From: Methylobacterium aquaticum
GTDB lineage: Bacteria > Pseudomonadota > Alphaproteobacteria > Rhizobiales > Beijerinckiaceae
Assembly: GCF_001043915.1 (NCBI RefSeq)
Contig: NZ_LABX01000256.1
Coordinates: 1-46,553, forward strand
Length of the DNA stretch: 46,553 nucleotides
Direction of reading: 5' to 3'
Under the pieces are notes generated by a model, which saw only the letters and a program-made list of their open reading frames with translations, was not told the DNA's origin and ran no database searches. Shown here piece by piece: positions 26,685 through 33,168 of this stretch (within the stretch, counting starts at the first letter, position 1; every line of letters starts with the position of its first letter). Made by a program: the position numbers and the translations under genes.

Positions 26685-28019
26685 CTACTCGACCACCTGA
26701 TCGTCGCCGGTGAGGGCGAGGCGGCGCAGGGCCTCGAGGGCCCGCGCGAGATCGGCCCGTGCCGGCGTGGCGAGGGCGAGCCGGACGGCGTTCGGGGCGT
26801 GGCCCGGGCTCACCGCGAAGGACGAGGCCGGAATGAGCGCGATGCCCCGCCGCAGGGCCGCCGCCGCATAGGCTTCGGCCCGCCACGTTTCCGGCAGGGT
26901 GAGCCAGAGGTGATAGGCGGCGTCATCGCCGGTCACCAGCAGGCCCGTGAGGCAGGCCCGGGCGATCGCCTGCCGCTCGGCCGCGTCGGTCCGCTTGGCG
27001 CGGGCGAGCCGAGCGGCGGACCCGTCCTCCATCCAGCGCGTGCCCGCGGCGAGCGCGACGCCCATCGCGCTCCATCCGCCCTGGCGCACCGAGGCCGCGA
27101 GGCGGTCCGCCATTTCGGGCGGGCTCACGATCATCCCGACGGTCAGGCCCGGCATGACCCGCTTCGACAGGCTGTCGACCAGGATCGTGTGCGCGGGCAC
27201 CAGGGCGGCGATCGGCGCCATCTCGCGCAGGAAGCCGTAGACGGCATCCTCCACCAGGGTGAGCCCGGTCTGCACCAGGAGAGCGGCGATCTCCGCCCGG
27301 CGCCGGGGGCCCATCGTCAGCCCGAGCGGGTTCTGCAACGTCGGTTGCAGGTAGAGCCCGCTCAGCGGCGCGGCGCGGTGGGCCTGGAGGATGGCGTCGG
27401 GCCGCACGCCCTCGCCGTCGACGGCGAGCGGCACCAGGGCGATGCCGAGCCGCGCCGCGATGCCCTTGACCACCGGATAGGTCAGCGGCTCGCAGCCGAT
27501 GCGCTCCCCCGGCGGGGCGAGCGTCGCCAGGGCGGCGGCGAGCCCCTGGCGGCCATTGCCGGTGAACAGGATCCCGTCGGGATCGGGGGAAAAGCCGTCG
27601 CGGGCGAGGAAGCGCGCGGCGACCATCCGCGCCTGCGGCGTGCCGGCCGGGCCGTAGAGGGTCAGCGCCGCCTCGACCGCCCCGCGCCCGAGCCCCGCCA
27701 GGGTCTCGGCGAACAGCGCCTCCTGCTCGGGCAGGCGCGACATGGTGCGCTGGAGATCGAGGGCCGCCGGCGGCGGTTCCGGCCGGATCGGGTCGGGGGC
27801 ACCGAGATCGGAGCGGATATAGGTGCCGCGCCCGACCTCGCCGAGGACGAGGCCGCGCCGGGCCAGTTCGGCATAGACCCGGCTCGCGGTCGAGACGGCA
27901 ATGCCGCGGGCATAGGCGAAGTCGCGCTGCGGCGGCAGCCGCTCGCCCGGCCGCAGCCGCCCCTCGGCGATCTCCGCCGCCACCGCATCGGCGATCCCCC
28001 GGTAATCGCGTGCGGCCAT
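26685..28019 (-). CDS. MocR/PdxR-type regulator: GntR DNA-binding domain fused to an aminotransferase-like domain
   Basis: This is a 444-aa protein. The second of two adjacent ATGs (28019) is preferred because it lies 5 nt from GGAG. Residues 5-75 are the GntR winged helix (IADAVAAEIAEGRLRPGERL, AVSTASRVYAELARRGLVL). Residues 110-440 are a fold-type I PLP domain: GNGRQGLAAALATLAPPGE, LVEDAVYGFLRE, and the PLP-lysine motif LVDSLSKRVMPGLTVGMIV. It should bind DNA as a domain-swapped dimer and sense PLP or an amino compound. It is divergent from a DUF1127 gene, and the shared gap holds repeats of ATTGCTCCGA that look like its operator. Confidence 0.92.
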   Translation of the reverse strand: MAARDYRGIADAVAAEIAEGRLRPGERLPPQRDFAYARGIAVSTASRVYAELARRGLVLGEVGRGTYIRSDLGAPDPIRPEPPPAALDLQRTMSRLPEQEALFAETLAGLGRGAVEAALTLYGPAGTPQARMVAARFLARDGFSPDPDGILFTGNGRQGLAAALATLAPPGERIGCEPLTYPVVKGIAARLGIALVPLAVDGEGVRPDAILQAHRAAPLSGLYLQPTLQNPLGLTMGPRRRAEIAALLVQTGLTLVEDAVYGFLREMAPIAALVPAHTILVDSLSKRVMPGLTVGMIVSPPEMADRLAASVRQGGWSAMGVALAAGTRWMEDGSAARLARAKRTDAAERQAIARACLTGLLVTGDDAAYHLWLTLPETWRAEAYAAAALRRGIALIPASSFAVSPGHAPNAVRLALATPARADLARALEALRRLALTGDDQVVE

Positions 28020-28020
28020 C

Positions 28021-28071
28021 ATTGCTCCGAGCACAATGTTTCGATTGCTCCGACCTTCGTATCGGTACAAT
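28021..28071. promoter_or_regulatory. Probable MocR operator: three copies of ATTGNNCCGA
   Basis: ATTGCTCCGA occurs at 28021-28030 and again at 28044-28053 in the same direction, 23 bp apart. A third copy, TCGGTACAAT (8 of 10 matches on the opposite strand), lies at 28062-28071, 8 bp after the second. Direct repeats spaced about two helical turns are typical MocR binding sites. The first copy abuts the MocR start codon, which suggests autorepression plus control of the DUF1127 gene. Confidence 0.6.
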
Positions 28072-28123
28072 CCTGGCGGCGCAATCCCGGCCGGACTGCC
28101 TCCCCCTGTTCGGATCGACCGTC

Positions 28124-28321
28124 ATGCCCGCTGTCTCGCTGCCTCTCTCCGGCTCCGCCGCCGGCCCACGCCCGCCCCTCTCCTCTCTCCTGCGCCTGTG
28201 GTGGCGGCGCGCCCGGGACCGCCGGGTGCTCGCCGACCTGAGCCCCGCGCAGATGCGGGATACCGGCCTCGATCCCGATGAGGTGCGGGCGGAAAGCCTG
28301 AAACCGTTCTGGCGGGCCTGA
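28124..28321 (+). CDS. DUF1127 (YjiS-like) small protein
   Basis: This is a 65-aa protein with the full DUF1127 pattern: a tryptophan-containing helix (LLRLWWRRARDRRVLADLS), then PAQMRDTGLDPDEVRAESLK and a terminal PFWRA. The family is Arg-rich, and some members bind RNA or influence phosphate, carbon or stress physiology in alphaproteobacteria. The start at 28124 gives the standard length. It is divergent from the MocR regulator, a pairing I recall from many alphaproteobacteria, and probably controlled by it through the repeats at 28021-28071. Confidence 0.88.
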   Translation: MPAVSLPLSGSAAGPRPPLSSLLRLWWRRARDRRVLADLSPAQMRDTGLDPDEVRAESLKPFWRA

Positions 28322-28428
28322 CCGGATCGCGCCCCGGCGCCGGACGGCGAGACGACATGTCTCGCCCCGCCTCTGTTCATCGCCGCCGCCACGGCGCTAC
28401 GTTACGGGCTGAACGCCCGGAGGCCCTG

Positions 28429-28872
28429 ATGCCGGACACCGAGACCCTTCCCGACCTCGTCGGTACGCTCCCGGAGACGGTCGTCCGTCCGGCGATCCAC
28501 CTCGACCACTGCGTCATCCACGTCTCGGACTGGGAGCGCTCCACCGCCTTCTACCGCGACATCCTCGGCGCGGAGGTGATCCCGGCCGGGCAGGGCGTCG
28601 CCTATCGCTTCGGCGGCGTGCAGCTGAACTGCCACGGCCCGGGCCAGATCGGCGAGCCCCGGGCCCGGATCCCGGTGATGCCCGGCAACAGCGACCTCTG
28701 CTTCCGCTGGCACGGCCCGATCGAGGAGGCGATCGTCCACCTGGAGCAGCACGGCGTCCCGGTCGAGCTGGGGCCGGTGCCGCGGCATGGGGCCGTGGGC
28801 GAGGGGATCAGCGTCTATTTCCGGGATCCGGACGGGTCGCTGCTGGAGTTCATCACCTATCCGGTGGTGTGA
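28429..28872 (+). CDS. VOC-superfamily (glyoxalase/dioxygenase-like) protein
   Basis: This is a 147-aa protein whose ATG follows GGAGG. After a 22-residue leader it has the vicinal-oxygen-chelate fold: LDHCVIHVSDWERSTAFYRD, a mid-strand QLNCHGPG, and the second half LCFRWHGPIEEAIVHLEQHG and ISVYFRDPDGSLLEFITY. Metal ligands are probably the His of LDHC, a second-half His and the Glu of LLEFITY. This length and pattern match small single-domain VOC proteins annotated as glyoxalase or virulence-associated. The substrate cannot be inferred. It lies downstream of the DUF1127 gene on the same strand, 107 nt away. Confidence 0.88.
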   Translation: MPDTETLPDLVGTLPETVVRPAIHLDHCVIHVSDWERSTAFYRDILGAEVIPAGQGVAYRFGGVQLNCHGPGQIGEPRARIPVMPGNSDLCFRWHGPIEEAIVHLEQHGVPVELGPVPRHGAVGEGISVYFRDPDGSLLEFITYPVV

Positions 28873-29409
28873 AGGGAGTTTCTGATTTTCAAGCTCTTGC
28901 GAATGGCGATCACGGCGCGATCGCTTCAGGCATGAGGACGTATCTCGTCACGCCCCGCAGGATCCGGTCCTCGCTCGGTCAGCGTGACAGTGCAACGGAC
29001 TGCCACGGGTGGAAATTGTCGGCTGACAGCCGCATGTCCACGACCGTCATGTGCGGAAAACCTCTCACGCCAGGTTTCCGTACAGATTGCCAATCCGACA
29101 GGGGTTATCGCACAAGTTCCACGGCGGCGGTTGGCGCGCTGTCGGATCGGAGCGGCTCCTGTCGGCAAAGACATGGTTTCCGTACAGCCGAACCTGACAC
29201 GTGGAATGACCGCATGAGGTGGGAAGCGGCGGCCCGCCGGATGAATGCTGAGCGGCCGGATCGTGCTAATTCCGGACCTTAGTCGGACGCTCCCACAGTG
29301 ACCGCTTCTTGCCAGGCACCTGCGATTGGCGCGGGTAATGGCGCGCAGCGGACGCAGTACGAGACGTGGCTCCGAACCGCGGCGCGCATCCCGGCAAGTC
29401 TCGGCCGTC
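28873..29409. other. Gene-free stretch with a 13-bp direct repeat
   Basis: No gene is supported between the VOC gene and the amidase. The perfect 13-mer GGTTTCCGTACAG occurs at 29073-29085 and 29175-29187, 102 bp apart. Near the first copy a loosely inverted CGGAAAACC is present. Short open frames here have no ribosome binding sites. The stretch looks like remnant or regulatory DNA. Confidence 0.45.
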
Positions 29410-30810
29410 TCAGAGGCTCGGGTGCAGGTCGCGAACCGGGCTCACGCGCTCCAGCACCATAGCGGCGTTCAGGAGCGTGGTTTCCGCCTGCCAGCTTCCC
29501 ACCAGTTGCACGTTGATCGGCAGCCCCTCGTGGCTCGTCCCGAAGCGCATCGTTAGCCCGGGCAGGCCGGTCACGTTGAGCGGCACCGTCGCGCCCTGGA
29601 GGTAGGTCAGGTCGACGGTCTCGCCGTTGACGACGAGTTCCTTGATGCCGTGCTTGTGCGCCGGCACCGGCAGCACGGGGGTCAGGAGGACGTCGTAGTC
29701 CCGGAAGTAGGCCGCGTAACCGTCCCGCAGCCGCTCCGCTGCCTGCTCGGCCGCGAGGTAATCATCCATCGACGTGTCCGGCAGCGACAACATGGTCTTG
29801 GTCATCTTGTACATCTGCTCTTCGTGTCCCGCAGTCGCCGCGCGGAAGGCCGGCTTCATCTCCATGACGTGGAGCTTGTTGAACACGTCGAGGGCGAAGT
29901 CGCGCTCCAGCGCCGGGATCCGCACCTCCTCCACGTGATGCCCTTCGCCCCTGAGGGCCCCGGCCGCGTCCCGCACGGTTGCGGCGACCTCGATGTCGAC
30001 GGGCCCGAAGCCCGGCCCGACCATCCAGCCGACGCGGAACTTGCGGTCCGCCGTGACGCCGGCGTCGAACGGGACGGTGCTGGTCGCGAAGGCGTCCTCG
30101 CCGTCGGGGCCAGCGAGTTGCGAGAAGGCGAGCGCGAGGTCGCGGATCGAGCGCGCCATCGGGCCGACGTGCCAGAAGCGGCGTGGTGCGCGCGGCCAGA
30201 TGCCGGTCATCGGGACGCGCCCATGGGTCGCCTTCAGCGAGACGATGCCGGTCTGCGCGGCTGGACCGCGCACCGAGATGGCGAGATCGGTGCCCAGGCC
30301 CAGCGGCGACATGCCGGCCGCGATGGCTGCCGACTCGCCGCCGCTCGAGCCGCCCGGGGTGCGGTCGAGGTCCCACGGGTTGTTCGAGCGCCCGGAAAGC
30401 AGGTTATCGCTCTCGATCCAGTAGGAGAACTCGGGAAGGTTGGTCTTGGCGAGCAGGATGCCGCCGGCCTTCTTCAGGCGGCCGACGCTGGTCGCGTCGG
30501 CGTCGGGGGTGCGGCCCTTGAAGATGGGCGACCCGCGCTGGGTCATGACGCCTGCGGTGTCGATCGAGTCCTTCACCGTGAAGGGCACGCCGTGCAGCGG
30601 CCCGAGTTCCTCGCCCGCCATCACCGCCGCTTCGGCCCGTTTCGCGGCGACCGACGCCCCCTCGGCGACGGTGACGATCGCGTTGACGTGAGGGTCGACG
30701 GCCTCGATGCGGTCGAGGTGAGCCCGTACGACCTCGACGGGCGAGAGCTGCTTGGTCCGGATCAGCGCGGCGAGGCTGGTGGCGTCCGAGAAGATGATGT
30801 CATGGGTCAT
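29410..30810 (-). CDS. Amidase signature family hydrolase
   Basis: This is a 466-aa protein. The Ser-cisSer-Lys triad is visible: Lys80 in HGVPFTVKDSID, the cis-Ser in TPGGSSGGESAAIAAG (about 155), and the nucleophile Ser179 in GTDLAISVRGPAAQTG. The usual GTDxGGSxR has become GTDLAISVR, so the two glycines of the oxyanion loop are Ala-Ile here, a small oddity that may alter activity. The family hydrolyses amides, including aliphatic and aryl amides, and GatA is a relative; no gatB or gatC is nearby. It is divergent from a TetR regulator across 107 bp that contain a palindromic operator, so substrate-induced expression is likely. Confidence 0.9.
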   Translation of the reverse strand: MTHDIIFSDATSLAALIRTKQLSPVEVVRAHLDRIEAVDPHVNAIVTVAEGASVAAKRAEAAVMAGEELGPLHGVPFTVKDSIDTAGVMTQRGSPIFKGRTPDADATSVGRLKKAGGILLAKTNLPEFSYWIESDNLLSGRSNNPWDLDRTPGGSSGGESAAIAAGMSPLGLGTDLAISVRGPAAQTGIVSLKATHGRVPMTGIWPRAPRRFWHVGPMARSIRDLALAFSQLAGPDGEDAFATSTVPFDAGVTADRKFRVGWMVGPGFGPVDIEVAATVRDAAGALRGEGHHVEEVRIPALERDFALDVFNKLHVMEMKPAFRAATAGHEEQMYKMTKTMLSLPDTSMDDYLAAEQAAERLRDGYAAYFRDYDVLLTPVLPVPAHKHGIKELVVNGETVDLTYLQGATVPLNVTGLPGLTMRFGTSHEGLPINVQLVGSWQAETTLLNAAMVLERVSPVRDLHPSL

Positions 30811-30876
30811 GGCAATTCCCCTACCTGTCGTTAGGCAGAAGAGAGTTAGATCTGGATTTTTAGGCCGTCAACCCCT

Positions 30877-30894
30877 AACTAACAGTCGTTAGTT
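30877..30894. promoter_or_regulatory. Palindromic TetR operator candidate
   Basis: AACTAAC-AGTC-GTTAGTT is a perfect 7-4-7 palindrome centred in the amidase/TetR divergent gap. The octamer GTCGTTAG from its right arm is found again at 30827-30834, close to the amidase start, and may be a second half-site. The main palindrome lies 24 nt before the TetR start, fitting autoregulation. Confidence 0.65.
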
Positions 30895-30917
30895 TTTTGC
30901 GTTGACCGGAGGTGGGA

Positions 30918-31481
30918 GTGAGTTCGAACGCGAAGGAGACGATCCTGGCCGCAGCCCGGAAGACCGCGCAGGCCCATGGCTACGGGGGCTTGAGCTACCG
31001 CGACCTCGCCGCCGAGGTCGGCATCAAGGCGGCGAGCATCTACCACCACTTCGCCAGCAAGGCGGATCTCGGCGCGGCCGTGGCGCGGCGTTACTGGGAG
31101 GACATCGCGGCCGAACTCGACGCGATGCTGGCCGACACCGGCGACCCGCTGGAATGCCTGCGGCTCTACCCCACCACCTTCCGCCGGTCGCTCGAGGACG
31201 GGAACAGGCTCTGCCTGTGCAGCTTCATGTCGGCGGAATACGCCAACCTGCCCGAGGCCGTGCAGCGGGAGGCGCAGGGCTTCGCCGACGTCAACGTCGC
31301 CTGGCTCGCCAAGGTGCTGGTGATGGCCGGGGCGGTGAAACCTGAGGACGGCGAGGCGCGGGCCCGGGCCATCTTCGCCGCGGTATCCGGCGCCCAGCTC
31401 TACGCGCGGAGCCGCTCGGACGTCTCGGAGTTCGATGCCCTTATCGCGACCTACCGCGCCTCGGGCCTCCTGCCGGCGTAG
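30918..31481 (+). CDS. TetR-family transcriptional regulator
   Basis: This is a 187-aa protein. The GTG at 30918 is preferred because GGAGG ends 5 nt before it; the in-frame GTG at 30912 overlaps that site. Residues 5-50 are the TetR helix-turn-helix (ETILAAARKTAQAHGYGGLS, GIKAASIYHHFASKADL). The rest is an all-helical ligand domain containing LCLCSFMSAEYANLPEAV, as in the AcrR/YcdC-like group. It is divergent from the amidase gene, with a perfect palindrome in between, so it probably represses both and is released by an amide or product. Ligand unknown. Confidence 0.9.
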   Translation: MSSNAKETILAAARKTAQAHGYGGLSYRDLAAEVGIKAASIYHHFASKADLGAAVARRYWEDIAAELDAMLADTGDPLECLRLYPTTFRRSLEDGNRLCLCSFMSAEYANLPEAVQREAQGFADVNVAWLAKVLVMAGAVKPEDGEARARAIFAAVSGAQLYARSRSDVSEFDALIATYRASGLLPA

Positions 31482-31798
31482 ACCCTGGACGCCCCTGCGA
31501 CGCGCGGACGTCATCGGAGGGGAATGTCGTAGCCGCCCCGACGTGGTCCGCTTCTCCATCCGAAGCGGACCTTTCGATTAGCTGGTTACTAGGTCTGCAA
31601 AGGGTCGGATGCAGACCCATGAGGCACCCGTCAGGCGCCAGCCAACATGCCCCGCTGGCCATCTTGGATCGGGAAATACCTGTTTTCCGACACCCGAGCG
31701 TGATGTCGCAAGGGTCGGAAGCAGACCTTCGTCAGAAGTCATCTCGTTTCGATCTAGGTCACTGCCCGATCACGTTGTAATCGTGGAGTATTCTAGTC
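31482..31798. other. Gene-free stretch with related short repeats
   Basis: No gene is supported. GGGTCGGATGCAGACC at about 31601 and GGGTCGGAAGCAGACC at about 31713 are near-identical 16-mers about 112 bp apart, and the first is flanked on the left by GGTCTGCA, giving an inverted repeat. The segment ends in the R2 repeat. It looks like accumulated extragenic repeats rather than a functional unit. Confidence 0.45.
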
Positions 31799-31858
31799 TT
31801 TGATTTTGCCGCATTTTCTGCGACCAATCGGTGTCCGCTTGGTCGGAAAATGCTCTAA
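31799..31858 (-). repeat. Dispersed palindromic repeat R2, copy B
   Basis: This is the inverted copy of 12123-12182. The inner hairpin stem is CGACCAA / TTGGTCG here and CGACGAA / TTCGTCG in copy A, a compensatory pair change. It lies just downstream of the SDR gene's stop codon, between convergent genes (TetR and SDR). Confidence 0.85.
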
Positions 31859-31897
31859 GCGAAAAGGTCCCTGAAAGAACGCTTCCGGAAATCCCTC

Positions 31898-32659
31898 TCA
31901 CAACCCCGACACCAGATGCCCCCCGTCGACCGGCACAGTCGCCCCCGTCATCCACCCCGACGCATCGCCGGCCAGCAGCAGGAACGCCCCATCCAGATCC
32001 TCCGGGCGGCCGAGGCGCCGCATCGGGATGCGCTTGAGCATCGCCTGGCCGGGGGGCGTCTCGAAGAAGTCGCGATTGATGTCGGTGCCGATATAGCCCG
32101 GGGCGAGCGCGTTGACCCGGATGCCGTAGCGGGCCCATTCGAGGCCGAGCGCCTGGGTCATTTGCACCACGCCCGCCTTCGACACCGTGTAGGGCCCGAC
32201 CCCGCCGGCGACCCTGAGCCCGAGGATCGACGCGACGTTGACGATGACGCCGCCGCGGCCGGCATCGCGCCAGGCACGGGCGGCATTGGTCGAGACCGCC
32301 CAGACGCCGCGCAGGTTGGTGTCGATCACCCGGTCGAAGGTGGCGATGTCGACGTCGATCGCCGCCCCGCCCTCGGCGATGCCGGCATTGTTGACCACCA
32401 CGTCCGGCAGGGCGTGCAGGCTGGCGAAGGCGGCCGTCACCGAATCCGGGTCGGCGACGTCGAGGGCGACGGCGCGGGCCTCAGGCGCTCCGGCGTCGCG
32501 CAAATCCTGCACCAGGGCGTCGAGCTTCTCCTTGCGCCGCGCCGCCACCGTGACGGCAGCACCGCACCTGGCGCAGAGGCGGGCGAAATGGTCGCCGAGG
32601 CCGCTCGAAGCCCCCGTGACGAGGACGTGGCGGCCCTTCAGGCCGGCGGCGAGATCCAT
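31898..32659 (-). CDS. Short-chain dehydrogenase/reductase (SDR)
   Basis: This is a 253-aa classical SDR. The cofactor motif TGASSGLG is at residues 16-23, NNAGIAEGG at about 90, the catalytic YTVSK at about 160, and the NPG-equivalent LAPGYIGTDINRDF follows. The C-terminus ASGWMTGATVPVDGGHLVSG is standard. It is probably NAD(P)H-linked and acts on a keto or hydroxy compound, for example a 3-oxoacyl or sugar-type substrate; the sequence does not say which. It lies 62 nt downstream of the cyclic-nucleotide-binding gene on the same strand and could be in its transcription unit. Confidence 0.92.
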   Translation of the reverse strand: MDLAAGLKGRHVLVTGASSGLGDHFARLCARCGAAVTVAARRKEKLDALVQDLRDAGAPEARAVALDVADPDSVTAAFASLHALPDVVVNNAGIAEGGAAIDVDIATFDRVIDTNLRGVWAVSTNAARAWRDAGRGGVIVNVASILGLRVAGGVGPYTVSKAGVVQMTQALGLEWARYGIRVNALAPGYIGTDINRDFFETPPGQAMLKRIPMRRLGRPEDLDGAFLLLAGDASGWMTGATVPVDGGHLVSGL

Positions 32660-32721
32660 GGCGTGTCCCCCGTATCGTCGGGCGCGCCTCTTGTCCGGGC
32701 CCGCCTCGTTGAAGGTCGGTC

Positions 32722-33168
32722 TCAGCCGGTCCGGACCTGGGCGAGCTGCTGGTTGGTCATCTCGAGGCGGTGGGCGAGTTCGCGCATCACCGCGATGGCG
32801 ATCTGCGGAAACTGGCTCAGAAGTTCGAGGAAGACCCGCCGGTCGATGCGGAGCGCCGTCGTCGGCACCACCGCGGTCACGGTGGCGGAGCGCGGCTGGT
32901 CGGCCAGGATGCCCATCTCGCCCACGAGGGCATTGGCGCCGAGCAAGGCCAGGCGGATCGGCCCCTGCGGCCCGTCCAGGGTGACGGCCGCCTCGCCGTC
33001 CAGGATCAGGTAGGCGGCATCCGCCGCATCGCCCCGGTCGAAGAAGCGCTGGCCATCGGCGAAATGCACCCGCTCGCTGGTGAAGGCGAGCAGCTTCAGG
33101 CGGGCCGGGTCCACCTCGCGGAACATCGGCACCTTGCGCAGCGACTGCACTTCGGTCTCAAGCGTCAT
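32722..33168 (-). CDS. Cyclic-nucleotide-binding domain protein
   Basis: This is a 148-aa protein, essentially one cNMP-binding beta-roll: LRKVPMFREVDPARLKLLAF, VHFADGQRFFDRGDAADAAY, and the phosphate-binding-cassette region ALLGANALVGEMGILADQPR followed by SATVTAVVPTTALRI. The canonical cassette FGE-x-A-L appears as VGEMGIL, so the Gly-Glu is kept. There is no DNA-binding domain. Its ATG overlaps the stop of the ABC-like gene by 4 nt, so the two are coupled. It may be the soluble sensor that controls the ABC-like protein by binding cAMP, cGMP or c-di-nucleotide. That pairing is inference from coupling. Confidence 0.88.
   Translation of the reverse strand: MTLETEVQSLRKVPMFREVDPARLKLLAFTSERVHFADGQRFFDRGDAADAAYLILDGEAAVTLDGPQGPIRLALLGANALVGEMGILADQPRSATVTAVVPTTALRIDRRVFLELLSQFPQIAIAVMRELAHRLEMTNQQLAQVRTG

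Noticed and set aside
28869..29282. Open frame of 137 codons after the VOC gene
   Set aside because: No ribosome binding site and no protein-like pattern; the segment contains short repeats instead.
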